Positions 48,301 to 60,369 of a stretch of 64,000 bases of DNA are shown piece after piece; the stretch's first letter is position 1; each line of letters starts with the position of its first letter. Below the pieces are notes generated by a model. That model saw only the letters and a list, made by a program, of their open reading frames with translations, was not told the DNA's origin and did not search any database. Both the position numbers and the translations under genes were made by a program. Origin of the DNA: Fasciola hepatica (Eukaryota; Platyhelminthes; Trematoda; Plagiorchiida; Fasciolidae); assembly GCA_948099385.1 (NCBI GenBank), contig CANUEZ040000156.1, forward strand, positions 4,154,001 through 4,218,000. Direction: 5' to 3'.

Positions 48301-49556
48301 ATCAGTAAGGCAAACCGAGCAGGACAGCTTTATTCACGGCGCTAGACAATTCAGTGATACGAAATGACTGATCGCGTCAATGATCCGTTTTTGCACAAAC
48401 ATTGTATCCAGATCGATCCTCAGTTCTGTTGCGACCAAGTGCGAGCGGGTGTTGACCATGTTCCTCTGCGCAACGTTACTGCTGTGTGTTGACCTGACTG
48501 ATATCTTGATCTTATTTGGGCCACCTTATCACCCAGAGGTTCTGATGACACAGAAATGTCTTTATCTATCACGAGTTGCTTTCGAAATAGTCAATTCGTC
48601 TTCTTTTGCCTGCGGCTCTCAGCTGTCTGGCATGAGCGACGAGATAGCCGCGTATTTCTGTTGTCATAACAGTCTGCCGCACGATATGACTGGCCGAGCA
48701 GCACTGAAATATCTTACTTTTCGGACCCAAACAAATGAGACATCGCAGCCTTCCAGCAGTTTTGGACGAAAAACGAACTAAACCGTTGATTGAAACCAGT
48801 CGTGCATTGAATTTTGTATCCGTATGAAACACTTTAAAGTGTTCGGATATTTGAGGCTTCCTGTCGAATGTCGATCGTAGCGGACAGACCTAAACAAATA
48901 AAGACATCCTGAAGAACAGTTGCCTTTCCAAACGCAGTGCGGATCGGGACAGGCCAGTTTTAGCAACCGTAATCGCGAACTGAGTGCTACAATTTCCGTA
49001 CCTGTAGGGAAGAAGGAATCAATTTCACTGAGAGGCCTGAGCACTCTGCAAGGGTAAGAATAATTTTGATGATAGGCAAATGATCGACTAGTCGACAAAG
49101 AAAACGAACAGAAAACTATAGCACCGTTTGCAAGCCGTGCCTCGTGGTTAATACGACTACTGAAGTGGATAGCATGTGGTAACTCTGAAAAGCGGACAAA
49201 CAGTCAGTGTTTCACTACTTCCATTCGCCTTATCGAGTGCTGAGAGCGAGAAGATTAGAAATGAACAGCCCGGTAGTCTGGCCAATCCTAAACTGACATT
49301 CCACACAGAAACAAAAACGTGTTGAACATGGAAGAAACAGACATACACAAGCAAAGAAAACCTATCGCTGAGCAGATTAGCATTTGATCAACAGACACGC
49401 AGAAGTGTCAATGTAGCGTAAGTTTTGTCTCAAAAAACTGGCGCTTTTATTTATTCCATCCGAATAACACAGAATCTTATCATCTGTTGAATGATCTAGA
49501 AAAATACTTCGGCGTGCTTGAGCAGAATGTCCAACAAATCAATTTATCACACAAAC
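45384..49556. other. No gene recognised
   Basis: Candidate frames at plus 46600-46800, minus 47195-47491 and plus 48380-48781 have neither known motifs nor convincing splice borders. A GAGGGAGAGAGAGGG stretch lies near 46213-46227. I see nothing else that can be supported. Confidence 0.4.
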
Positions 49557-49778
49557 CTTTGTGGGTGAATTATTGTGCGGCTGAACGAGCGATTTGTTTG
49601 GGCCGGTTAGTTCCGGAGAACTGGACAGTGCACTGGACGGCGATCCGATTCGATTGTCCCCTACATCCGAAGAATCGTTCGACAAGTCCACATTCTCCCA
49701 TGACTCAGCGTCTGGTGGAACAACGGGAATCGGGTGGAATACATTGTTCGGGTCCACGTCATCCTCTACCGTGATCAC
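49557..49778 (-). CDS. Candidate internal exon, acidic Ser/Pro/Asn-rich (unidentified protein)
   Basis: On the minus strand, a CCCAAG|GTGATC acceptor and an AAAG|GTTTGT donor bound a 222-bp open frame (74 codons, phase 0 at both ends). It begins VITVEDDVDPNNVFHPIPVV and has a Ser-rich centre (IGSPSSALSSSPELTGPN). The composition is that of a disordered region in a real protein rather than of a translated repeat. No family is recognised, no neighbouring exon can be joined with certainty, and the donor is not the usual GTAAG or GTGAG. Confidence 0.4.
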
Positions 49779-50312
49779 CTTGGGATTCGTAATGCGTCTG
49801 TGGCGAGCAAATTATGGGTTGGAAAAGTAATAGGGCAAATAAGTTCTGCAAGAAGACTGGATTAAAAAAGAGACTACCAGATTAGCCTATAAGGCTGCGG
49901 TGACACATGATATGATATGGCTACCGATACTGATTGACCACTGTCGATTGTTCCATTAGAGCTGATCAAAAATATTTAATTTCTAAAGTGGTCCAAACCA
50001 GGCAACTACAACAGTATTGATGACACCCGGTTCAATACTGGGGCTGGTTTGTCTCTGCGATGTCCGGTATCAGACTCAACTTCACTCGTGGTGGCCACTA
50101 TATTTAAGATTTTGCATGGTACATATTTCTACACAGCGGTCTGATAGTTAATTACGAAATAAATGAACATGAAAGCTACACTTTTTGCTAAAAAAACCCA
50201 CGTCCCCCACCGCCTCCAAAATAATCAAAACATTATAATTTAGTGAAATCCTCTAAATAAATCAAAGTGTTTTGTTAACAGAACAGCGTGATCGTTTTCA
50301 AATGGTCACTCA
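49779..50312. other. No gene recognised
   Basis: AT-rich sequence upstream (in minus direction) of the candidate exon and downstream of the Tc1-like fragment. No motif was seen. Confidence 0.4.
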
Positions 50313-51030
50313 TTAGCACATAGTAGTGGCACCTGTGGATATTACAGCATTTATCTGTCCAGTGATGCTCGTTATCAAATGTTTGATAGTATCTTGCGGC
50401 AACGGCGCCATTCCTATTTCAAGGCAATCTTCAACTAGCCCGGAAATTTGCACTGCCGCCCCTGATCCACTTTCCTTTCTAAGATGATTCCACGAATATT
50501 CGATTCGACTATCGAATGATCGAGGTGGCCACGGGAGCGTCGTTGTACGGTGATGCGCATGAAACTCGTGTACGGAAGGGGTACGATGTGCAGACGCACT
50601 ATCGTCCTGGAAAATTGCTATAGTAGTAGTGCTCAACAGTGGCAAGATGAGTCGCATTAGGACTTCTGCGTAAACTTGACCACTGACGATGTCGTCCCGA
50701 AATACCAACCCGCTCCGACCCCCCAACCAGATGGCTTCCCAGACGTTCCTGTCATCATATCACTTTTATTAGTTACACGGATGTTTCTAAACGCACCTTC
50801 AATGATCATGTTTGAATAGCAAAAATACTGATTCATCGGTCAAAATGATCAATTTCCATTGTTTGCCCCTTAACAAACACATCTCACTGCCCATTCCAAA
50901 GGCAACTTTCAGTCAATAGAGGAACAAGAATGCGCCCCTTTGAACGAAACCCATGTTCATTGAATCGACGGCAAAATGCGGATGGAGGTTGGATAGCACG
51001 ATACGTTACCGATCGCAGCTACTGAATAGG
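50313..51030 (-). pseudogene. Tc1/mariner-type transposase fragment (C-terminal two thirds)
   Basis: Minus-strand text in changing frames: FNEHGFRSKG (about 50950), then ILTDESVFLLF (the I-FSDES catalytic block, about 50830), GRSGLVFRDDIVSGQVYAEV, FQDDSASAHRTPSVHEF (the QQDNAPCH block with the second Asp), and TTTLPWPPRSFDSRIEYSWN (the WPAQSPDLNPIE block). Frameshifts and stops separate the first blocks. The last 137 codons (50313-50726) are open, and the final acidic residue stands in SRIEYSWN. N-terminal DNA-binding helices and inverted terminal repeats were not found. The element is inactive. Confidence 0.85.
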
Positions 51031-51061
51031 ACTGCTTCGACTTGAGACTATCTAATACGCG

Positions 51062-51195
51062 TCAGAGAGCCCTATTGGGACCTTATTTCATTCTCCACTC
51101 CAAGTCTCAGAGTCTGGTTGCCAATTTTGCACAATACTGCAGTGGGCCTTCGAGGCCTTCCACTGCACTCATGCGCAAGCATGTAATAAAAATAT
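51062..51195 (+). repeat. Dispersed repeat R1, copy 3
   Basis: GGGACCTTATTTCATTCTCC, CTCCAAGTCTCAGAGTCTGG, TGCAGTGGGCCTTCGAGG and ACTCATGCGCAAGCATGTAA, then an A-rich end. This is the best preserved copy. It begins within about 40 bp of the Tc1 remnant. Confidence 0.65.
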
Positions 51196-51587
51196 GGCAT
51201 CACCTTTGTGTGGTCTCTCTATGCCTCACGCAAAAGTACAACAGTGTCGAGCATGGTTGAAACAATCCGAACTGACGGAGTGGAGCCTATTTTAGAGGGG
51301 TTGGCGAACAGTGTAAATGACAAGTGTGTCGTGCACTAGGGTTCATCAAACCAATAACTGAGGGATGACCGTTTGGTCAATTCTGAGTACCAACAAATTG
51401 TTCACTAGGCGGACAAGTTGTCCATCGGGTTTGTTACGGAGTAAATGTCAGATGCGCAAAGAAAAAACGGGTTCTTTTTTGTAACGCGAACTGACGAAAC
51501 GATTCAACAAAACGTTGTACATTCTGAAAGCCCGTGATTCATTCACCAGCAACGTCCAGCGTCAACCATTTAGCTTGCCGTCATCCG

Positions 51588-51590
<3 letters not shown>

Positions 51591-51636
<46 letters not shown>
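51591..51636 (+). repeat. (CA)n microsatellite
   Basis: Twenty-three CA repeats, the same dinucleotide class as the (TG)n of the array but on the other strand. Confidence 0.97.
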
Positions 51637-51640
<4 letters not shown>

Positions 51641-52009
51641 CAACGCACTGCACTTCGGAGGTTTTATAAGCGGGAGATTGCAATTTATGGGCGGTAAAAA
51701 TAAAAGGAATGTTATACAGAGGTGCGCCTAGTCTGGCTGACGATGGAGCGGGCTTAAGACGTGCACCTATATACACGAAAGATCAGTGGACATTTACCCA
51801 GTGTGGTACCAAAAGTTGAACAGTTGCCTTTGCCCGACACAACTTAATTCCTGGAGAAGAATTAATATTATCCAAATGAAAACCAAACGCGCTTCAAGAC
51901 TAAATCTGAACTTCTTGAGTGTACCGAATAAAAGAGGCACATTTCCAATGAAAGCAACCATGACCCAGAGACTTAGAATGGACTAGATTATTGACAGGTT
52001 ACGTGTGAT

Positions 52010-52350
52010 GAAAATAAGGATGAGAACCAAATCCGATTGGTGGTGGTGGGGTTTGAACTCAGCACCTTAGAGGTGATGACCAGCGATTCGTATAGTTCGG
52101 CCACTTCCGTTGTGCGACAACCACTTTGACTTAAATATAAGAGAAGCAAGGAGGTCATCGGTTCACTGTTCAGTGGAAACCCTATTACTAGGAATGAAAG
52201 ATTTTGTGCTGAACGGTGACATGTAGATACGAAGTTTATTTTACAAATGACCGAACCGTATCTGAGTTGATGTTGATCGTTCTCACCAGCCGAAGATAAC
52301 ACAGGCTTCAATCTAGTCTTTAAACAGCCCCAGAACTTCTGTGTACTGAT
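52010..52350 (-). repeat. Probable dispersed repeat with a tRNA-like segment
   Basis: On the minus strand, AGTGGCCGAACT (A-box-like, about 52100) is followed by CTAAGGTGCTGAGTTCAAACCCC (B-box-like, about 52050), as in a tRNA-Ser/Leu-like SINE head. The preceding 240 bp are open in one frame (QHQLRYGSVICKINF, RTTEVAELYESLV). I have a recollection of this text as a recurrent repeat translation in trematode predicted proteomes, not checked. Confidence 0.5.
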
Positions 52351-52442
52351 CGTCTTCGTTATCCGGTTCACGTTGGAAGTGCACTGACACCTAGTAAATA
52401 CAAATGGATGCTAACAAACACGTAAAAAAGGATAAACACATC

Positions 52443-52444
<2 letters not shown>

Positions 52445-52501
<57 letters not shown>
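52445..52501 (+). repeat. (TA)n microsatellite
   Basis: About 28 TA repeats. Confidence 0.97.
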
Positions 52502-52505
<4 letters not shown>

Positions 52506-53078
52506 CAAGTTACTATTTACACGATAGCTGTCATTCAACCAACAGATTTTGACAAAGAATTTCACATACTGTGTCACGATTGGTTGGCGTGGACGCAAAC
52601 GATTGTGTCCGCGGAGGAACAAATTGCAAAAGGAATAATGATATCTGTTAAAAATCCCGGTTGGTGGAGTCGTGGCCTTCAAATTAGTCTGGCCACCTCT
52701 GCAGCTGTGCTTATTTGACCATCGTCGTGGAGTTTTACTCATCAGGCTATTTTGTCCCAGACAGGATTTCATCTACTTAGATAATGGAACATGAGTTTCG
52801 TATCTTGTTGTTATGGCGTCTTACTATAGTTAAGGAAATTCGCACTGCATCGGAAGAGGCAACCCTTAACAGCACAATGACGGCTGGCCTAACCACTCTA
52901 GCGTTGGTTTATACGAATACCCGGTCCCTAGCCAGAAACTTCACGTTGAGTTTTTAAATTATGCGTAAACTGTGTATTTTATCAAAATGTTTGACGATAA
53001 CCTCCAACCAATTATCATTTAGGATTTTAAAATTACAGCAACTGACTATATGCTAATAGACTCATTCACTTCTTTTAC
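52502..53078. other. No gene recognised
   Basis: A frame open through the microsatellite (plus 52404-52718) is produced partly by TA repeats and has no motif. Nothing else was seen. Confidence 0.4.
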
Positions 53079-53300
53079 CGAGGGCATTTCCGTTCCACCA
53101 ATGTAGTAGACAGTGTTTGAGAAAAAAGCAGACCCACTGCATTCGAGAGACTCATAGTGGAGCACAATACCACATGAGATCCCAGTAGATTAGATATGGT
53201 GACGATCAGGGCAATAATCAAAGGTAACTGTCGGCGGCCTAGTCCAAACCTCGTATATTCGCCCAAATGTCCAAAGACAGTCACCCGAAAGATTTCTACG
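53079..53300 (-). CDS. Candidate exon with hydrophobic segment (unidentified, possibly transporter)
   Basis: The minus-strand frame ends CCTCG|GTAAAA, an acceptable donor. It reads VFGHLGEYTRFGLGRRQLPL, then a 20-residue hydrophobic stretch (IIALIVTISNLLGSHVVLC). The R-x-G-x-G-R-R motif before a hydrophobic helix recalls the loop between membrane helices 2 and 3 of major-facilitator transporters, but the match is loose. The 5' border is not defined; the frame stays open to 53503. The plus strand is also open here, so the strand itself is uncertain. Confidence 0.25.
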
Positions 53301-53509
53301 GAGCACTTTGTTGCCATCTTATTGTTCTCCGTTGATTCACACAAAACGTTGTGTGGTCCATTTGTGATGTTTGTCATTCCAAATATGAAAAGCCAAAGAC
53401 ATTTTCGCGTTGAACAATCTATCCTGTCGTCCACCAATTCCGCGCGAATGTGTTTGCTTCTTTCCTCAATATGTTTTCTGAGGTTGTTCGAGCAAAACCT
53501 CATTTGCGA

Positions 53510-54950
53510 CCATTATTGGCTTGTCTCACATTTGTCAAAAAATTGCGACGGGTAAGTGGACACACGGACATGGGCATGCGAAAACGCTGATTCGTACAGG
53601 GAGTGGATGAGCCACATTGATCGACAGACGAATTAGGGCACTTGCATAAACGCTCGTAGTCAAACAAAAAGAACAATCATTTTATCGACGTTTTGGTCGA
53701 AAGGTGGCAGCGGTGGTGGTGATGATTATGGGGAAGTTGGTTTTAGTGTTGTCCACGCTTGAGGCAGGCGTTATGGCAACCGCATGGGCCGCCATGAGCA
53801 CAGCGCATGCATTTGAGTAACGCAAATCCGAAGACTCCATTGAACAAAGAAAAACGACCACACTGTTATATCATGCCAACTATTGTCTAATAAACACAAC
53901 CGTACCCAGATGACCGTTGAAAATACACGAACGTGTCGTAGGGCTTCCTCAACCAGCTTGCTGGGAGTCCTCAATGATGCATAACCGCAATCCCACCGGG
54001 GGGGGGGGAGAGGGAACCCCGGATCTCGAACATGGAATGAAAGATTATGAGCCCAGCGCACACTTTAAGGGTTACGCGGACTGACTCTCAATACGCATCA
54101 ATTCAAATGGAAAAACTCTTTGCTCGCCAATGGCTTCGGACGTAAACAACAGAACCAAATAGTGCTGGATACCTTTTCTGCAGGCATTTTATTTCTAACC
54201 TGTTCCGTCTAGGACAAACGCAAACACGCATGTTCATTTGATCATGTTAATTTGGAGCTCATATGGCGGTTAGTGTGGTTATCATAACGAGTTGGCAATA
54301 CTGCTCGTTCCTCGATATGTGTAAATTTAAAATGTGACATCTGTACCTTGGCAACTAAATTCGTGTTATCACATGGACATTGAGGGCTCTCAAATGTTTC
54401 TGCATGACTATAATGTGAGGTCAAGTGGTATTACATTCGGAGCAACATGAACTGTCTGTTTGACTCAGGTCTTCGTCAGAGCACACCTGGATGTTGATGT
54501 TGTAAGCAAGTCAAAAGGTCGCCGGTTGGAATGATCGAATACTATGGACAACAGCAGCCGATTATTAGCAGCAAACATATACCAACTATGATGAAAAGGC
54601 CACCGAGGGTTGCACGGGTCTAAAATAACCACTTAGATTCTGAACAAAGGATAACGCAGTGGTATCTTGGACCAATGGAGAATTGATAATGAAATGACTG
54701 ATCATGCATTATTAATATATATTCCAACATGGCTGGTCGTAATGGGACCAAAGGCACAGTGGGAGTTGACGAAGAAGCACCCACGTGTTCGGTTGATGAA
54801 GATTACATTTTTGACCACACAAAAGGGTGTGAGGGTATAGGTTGACTCATTGTCGACGGACGGCCAAGTCCCGTTAGCTATCAGCACTTATACGGTACCA
54901 AGCCCAAGACTTGGGACAACGGAATCTCGACTGACAGGATAGCCGAGCGA
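53510..54950. other. No gene recognised
   Basis: It contains a GGTGGTGG-type stretch near 53705-53720 and a 10-G run near 54000. Short frames only. Confidence 0.4.
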
Positions 54951-57440
54951 TAGGATGAGAGCTGAATCCTGTCAGCGGTATTTAACCCTCGTGGACACGC
55001 CTGCCAAACTCCACTGGAAGCGACAATAGGGGCCAGAGATTTCCGAAAGCTCTCACTCGTCCTGAAGCATGGCGGTAGGGGGATTGGATGATTGATAATA
55101 CTTTTCAGGAACGCCGTTAGTCAACAGGCATTTTCACAGAGCAGTCTTGCCAACCGAATCAAAGGTTGCTCTGATATCCAGGAACAAGGCGATGGTTGGT
55201 CTTCGGTAAGTGTACCCATACTCTAACAACTGACCAATGCGGCCTCGGCCAGGGCGAAACCCCGCTTGCTCTTCTCTGTGTGATGACAGTCTATGAAGAA
55301 AGACAGACGCTAAAATCTTCGAAGCAATCTGAATTAGGCTGATTCCTCTATGACCGCCACAGATAGATAGAAAACATATGCGCTAGCTCTTCCACCATAT
55401 CGTAACCCGCCACTTTGAATACAGCTGGTGGTAGACCGTCTGGGCCTGGAGCCTTGTAGTGTTTGAGGAGTCCAAGTTCACTACAAATTTCAGCCTCGCT
55501 GGGCGGATTTAGGGACACGGACCACTGGGCACAAGGTTCATCAAGAGGTATGGCAGTCTGCACGGAAGGCCAGTAGAATTGTAACTTGAAGTGTTCAGCC
55601 CATCTTTCTATGCATCGATGAAGATTTTGAATAGGCACTCCGTCGGCTTCGCAGATTGTCTGGCTGACACTGTTTTTGGTACCGGTGTTCCGGATAATGT
55701 GGAACAACTTTCGAAAGTTCCCGGAGGCAGCCCCTGATTCCATCTCAGCAGCGCGTTCTGACCACAAGCTCTCGCAATCGGTTTTTAGGCTTGCAATGAG
55801 CTCACGCTTTAGAGCCAGACGAGATTCGTTGGCAGCTAAGTCCGCGGGGATTGAACTGCGAATATCAAGAAGTCGGAGGGAGTTTGATTTTATCTATTGA
55901 TTGATCGGTCTGGAGGTAATGCTGCAACTAGTCAGAAAAGCGGGATGCAGGGCTGATTTCACGAGAGCCCAGCGTTGCTTTAGAAGGCAAGGTGGGATGG
56001 TGCTCAATCTATCTTTCACTTCATTCTGGAATCTGGTCAGCATGTTGGGCTCCGACAGTCTGGAGACATCAACCCGCGACATCATCTCTCTAGTTGTCTC
56101 ACTAAAGCGCATAGATAATGTGGCACACACCAGTGCGTGATCAGAACCAAGACTAGTTACCCAGTATGAACGGCAGTTTTGTACGCATCCTCGTCATTTG
56201 TAGCTAACTGTAATGTGATCTATCTAAACCCAATCTTCAGTTAACGAAGGAAGCCGCCAGGTGGATGAACGGCGCTTCGTGTTTTTAGAGCCAATGCTGG
56301 ATAGAAACGGTCAGTGATGAGAGCATAGATTTAAAACCTTTCATCATTATCCGAGCGGTAACAATTAAGGCCAAAGCGACGCGGATAATGTTCACTAGGT
56401 GCAACACAACTGATCCTGGCATTTAAGTCTCCAGTTAGAACGATGATGTCCGTCTTTTGCATTGTTCTTATTAGATCATGAGGACGTTGGTATAACCTAT
56501 CCTTCGCGGCATCAGAACTGCAGTCTGTAGGGGCGTACGCAGAAATCCCAAATAAGCATTGTCTATTAGCTCGTTTTCTGCTTACTCTGCATGAACCTCT
56601 GATTTGTATAGCACATAGTCAACCATCCACTGGAATCCACTCTAGAAGACTAGGCTCGACTTTATCGTTCAGGCTTATTACAATGCACGCTTGGCCAGAG
56701 GCCTCAGCTTCAGGGTCTCCAGAACAGCGCAAATGAAAAGTAATGTCTTTTTCGTTCGGCGATAAATTTGTTATGTTACTAGGGTCTTGAATGAGGGTCT
56801 CGCGTAGGCAGCGGATATCAATACCAACCTTCTCTAAAGTCCTTGCTAGCTCAACTTGTTGACCTATGCGCATCTGAATGTGCACATTATACGTCGCAAG
56901 TCTGAACGACGAGCGCTGTCGGAGAAGAGATGCAGCATCCGAGAGCAGAGGGCTGGACCTATTGGTGTATCTTGGTCTGCGTCTCGATTCTGCATCAGTG
57001 ATAAGGAACGAAGATAAGGAAACGTGTGAGTCTGTGGGTGGTCGTGCACGCAACGCAGAGTGAGAAGAATGATTTTGCGAGCTGTTCGTCGACGTAGAAT
57101 GCAATCTAATAATTCCATCATTTGTTTGTGGGCACAATACTGTCAGGTTACCCAGGCCAAAGTAGGTGGCTTTTTCAGGGATCCACAACCGCAGTCTTTA
57201 GCCATCCGTAGCTCAACTCGCAAGACAGTGGGACGGGCTGTAGCAGGCGCACGGTCACTAGAAAGCATTTCGGGAGGCGTTCAGGACGAGCGGTCACTTT
57301 GGAGCCCGAGACACCCAAGCCCAACCATTCTGAGGCATTTTGGAGTATCTTCGGTGTACAAACAGATGATGGGCAACCAATCATGTTTCAGAGTATCTTT
57401 TGAAACAGAACAAAGCGAATCATGCACAACCGACTAATTA
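54950..57440 (-). mobile_element. Non-LTR retrotransposon: 5' UTR, endonuclease and first half of RT; 3' truncated
   Basis: On the minus strand from 57440: the 5' untranslated part (57120-57345 matches 41414-41960), then an AP-type endonuclease with FRLATYNVHIQMRIGQQVEL, VGIDIRCLRE, ISAYAPTDCSSDAAKDRLYQ (about 56500-56560) and VLTGDLNARI (about 56430). After a linker (ERAAEMESGAASGNFRKLF) come RT blocks LLKHYKAPGPDGLPPAVFK, IASKILASVFLHRL, EEQAGFRPGRG and RRPTIALFLDIRATFDS. It ends near 54950 after GRVRA-like text, lacking the catalytic DD block and the C-terminus. Several stops and frameshifts make it inactive. The EN-RT layout in one reading frame suits the CR1- or RTE-like LINEs common in trematodes. 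Confidence 0.88.
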
Positions 57441-57854
57441 CCTATTCGGTAGTGTCCGATTGGTCGCGGCTTAGTTCCAGAAATACAATGCACGAAACGT
57501 TATTAAACCGACCACGTTTTTTGATTACTTTTAAACCAAGCCACTTAGGGTGACAAAATTTGGCAAGCTGATGTGTCAGCCCACTAGTACACAAAATATG
57601 CACAGATAGGACGATTCGTCATGGAAAATGAGCACGAGAGGTTGGGAAACGCCATTCAAGGCAACCTTGGGAGAAGGACAAGAACAGTGAACTGGTTTGG
57701 AAACGCAACGATTTCCGTCGTAAATATCTCACTTGCGATACTCAGGGATGTGGTATTCGATGGTGTTCTCGCCCCACTTGACATATGAAAAAAGTGAGCT
57801 CAAGACTCACAATCTGAATAAAAGCAAAAACTTCTTACTCGTCAAAACAGAGGG

Positions 57855-58394
57855 ATGGTGCGAGGTCAGAGGCTATATGAACTGAAGCAGCGGAAAATAA
57901 CGGCATATACAGGCTCGGAGATAAGCATACACCAGATTCACAAGAAGCTTTCGAGGTCGAAAACGGTTATTCGTAACTTCTTAAAGGGTGCAAATAATTA
58001 TGTTGCGAAGAGAAAACGTGGAATTCGAAGAAAAACCACCGACAAGGCAGCAAGAAGACTCTTATGTGGTGCTTTCAATTAACCTCAGTGCGCCGAAGCT
58101 GCCGAGGTCCTTATAACTGAATGCAATCGTTCGGTGTGTACAACTCCTAGAGTGTGCCCCAGATCTACGGTACAGAAAAATAAAATCAGCGCCTCGGATG
58201 ACTGGTAGTCATTTTCAAAGTCGAGAGAAACTGTTGACAAATAACTTAGAGTTACTCCAGTAGAATTGCAGTCTTCTTGAAAACGAGGACTTTATTTTTC
58301 ATCTGCCGAAAAAGATGAAACCTATACCAATAAAAATCCACCAGAATACAAACAATGGCAGACAACTCGAAACTTCGACGGTCATGGTGGTAGG
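57855..58394 (+). pseudogene. Tc1-like transposase, N-terminal part, truncated
   Basis: ATG at 57855 begins MVRGQRLYELKQRKITAY. ISIHQIHKKLSRSKTVIRNF then gives the helix-turn-helix (with the RS-T-VRNFL motif of Tc1 proteins), and RGIRRKTTDKAARRLL the second DNA-binding part. The 75-codon frame stops at 58082. Beyond, shifted frames give traces of the catalytic domain up to TVMVVG (compare the usual SVMVWG) just before 58394. There the sequence runs into the CAT repeat that marks the 3' end of an inverted LINE copy. No terminal inverted repeat was identified. Confidence 0.8.
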
Positions 58395-59130
58395 CCATCA
58401 TCATCATCATCATCATCGTACAGCGTTAGGCAGAAGGGCAAGCCCCACTGGCCGCTGCCTTTCTCATCGCATTGCACGTTGAATTAGAAAGTATGAGTAA
58501 ATAAGATGGGCAGGGAGTGGACCAACACACGTGGGAAAATGAAACAACGCTCTAATAGCCAACAAACGGGCAACACAATCTAGCTGTACAAACACGCACT
58601 GATCAATCATTCTGATCCGACAAAAATAAACAAAACGATCGCCACTGTTCACGGTGAGATGCAGTATCCTTCAGTTTCTCCGGCTAACTGGTTGACAGAT
58701 CCTTTGGAACCCAATCACGAAGACGTGAGACACCTACTTTTCCTAGGTTTGCTGTACATTTTCTTATTCCTCGCTGCCATGTCATCTGTTGCCCTCCACA
58801 CGGTTTCTTCCACTCCCGAGGAGGAACGAAAAACAGGGCACGGTATGGTTGACGTGTGTTTGCCACGCGCGACACGTGCTCCAAATAATGAGATCGACTA
58901 AGCTGGATACGCTGTGATAGAGAACTCCGTGGAGTGGTACCCAATACTTGATTTCTAACCTCGGCATTGCTTACTCGGTCATTCCATCCAATCTTAGCTA
59001 TTCTGCGCAAACACCAATGGTCGAAAACCTGAAGACAACGAATATGTTCCGCACGCAGACTCCATGTCATGTAACTTTACAACAAAACTGAACTCACCGC
59101 AGTACAGTACGCAGGACCTTTTAAATTCAG
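58395..59130 (-). mobile_element. Non-LTR retrotransposon 3' end (5' truncated)
   Basis: The minus-strand frame 59070-58684 reads MTWSLRAEHIRCLQVFDHWC, LRRIAKIGWNDRVSNAEVRN and DWVPKDLSTS, followed by an untranslated tail to a (CAT)n run at 58396-58418. It is near-identical to 22066-22651 on the plus strand, including the tail. It extends about 150 bp further towards the RT (VSSVLL traces to about 59130). The 5'-truncated form with intact tail is the product expected of target-primed reverse transcription. Its 3' tail abuts the broken Tc1 gene. Confidence 0.88.
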
Positions 59131-60168
59131 CGAAATATCAGGTCGGCGCCACAAGTGTTTCAGTCCAGCATACACCCCTCGAGTCTTTGATTTACGCGTG
59201 GTAGGTCGGTGGATGGCATGCATACACATTACCAAAAAAGCTACCTAAGCATCCAACCACCTGCGGACATGAGCATCTATTCGGGCTCTCGTTGCACTGA
59301 TGATGCATGTTGACGCCCAAGGGGCGCGGTACAACAGTGGGGATATCAATAATTCGGAGAAAAAGAAAAACTTCCAATTTCCCCTTTGAGCACGTACTAA
59401 TGGCAAATTACACAAACCTACTGAGTTGCCGCATGGCACTTCTCTTCGGAGTTCCATTAGCTCATGTATAGTGAACTGTTACGGATACTCACTCAATGTG
59501 TGATTTACTTGAACTTCCAGATCAAGACTGTTTTCCCGGGTGTTGCGGTCCGAAGGTATTTGGTGTCCGCGCCGGAAAACAAGTGCTCTTTCTGGCTTTA
59601 TGTTTGCATGGTGAGTGCAAACGACAAAGGTACAGTAAGATATCACGTAAAGCAGGAAACCAAGACGGCTGAGAGTTGTCGTGCAGTGGTATGCAAAACT
59701 ACCTGTAGTCCGAATAGGTCAGACCTCATAACTGTCCGGATGACATACGAATACACATTACAATAAATCCGATTAACGAGATTCTGTAATTCAGACTGAA
59801 GATAAACTTCCCCATGGACTCGATTCAGAAATAGGGGATCGGGAGAATCGCATTGTTACAATTTTATCATGATAATATCTTGGTAGTGTTCGCTTTGAAG
59901 ACGTGCAGCAACGGCATTCATCTGTCACGGATTTCGCACAATCGAATCACATTTCCACTTGAATGAACGTTATGTTACAAGCTTTTCTGATCCTTTCACA
60001 CTTGTTTTATTCTCATTCCAATGAGCATGAAACTGATGAGTACTTGTTTGTCCAGAAAAACTACGACAGTCGTTGAAGTGATGTTGTCAAAGAGAGCAGT
60101 TAACATCACAATACATGGAAGGACAATGAGAGAGTAAAACGCCACTGATGGGTAGGGTGCGCACTTAC
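59131..60168. other. No gene recognised; one weak plus-strand exon-like block
   Basis: At about 59521-59610 the plus strand has AACTTCCAG|ATCAAG and CATG|GTGAGT borders around a 90-bp frame (IKTVFPGVAVRRYLVS). It could be a short exon, but it has no recognisable partner. The rest shows nothing. Confidence 0.3.
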
Positions 60169-60367
60169 CGCTGTTGAAACTCCGAGTTTAGTCTGTGCAT
60201 ACCGGAAGTGGATAACACAAAATCATCATCATCGCCATGATCATCCTCACAGTCGGCCAAGGCTGAGCGCGTTGCGTGTGGAACGTAGCTGGGAGGGACC
60301 AGATTGTTGATCACCGAGGCAGAGGGCTGAACACGACTGTCGTGCGATGATTTGGAGGTGAGTGGAG
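60169..60367 (-). CDS. Candidate internal exon, disordered with acidic cluster (unidentified protein)
   Basis: The minus-strand donor CAGCG|GTAAGTGC is a full consensus match. The acceptor CTCGAAAAG|CTCC is preceded by CTGTCTTCTTCGTCCTCC. The 199-bp frame (entering after one base of a codon, leaving after two) reads SKSSHDSRVQPSASVINNLV, then CEDDHGDDDDFVLST and MHRLNSEFQQR. Composition and splice sites favour a true exon of a low-complexity protein. No family is recognised. Confidence 0.45.
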
Positions 60368-60369
60368 CT

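Noticed and set aside
48380..48781. A 133-codon plus-strand gene
   Set aside because: The minus strand is open over much of the same region, there is no motif, and no splice or start context supports it.
50313..50726. Intact host gene with a DD-type motif
   Set aside because: It is the C-terminal part of a decayed Tc1-like transposase, with upstream blocks in other frames and a missing N-terminus.
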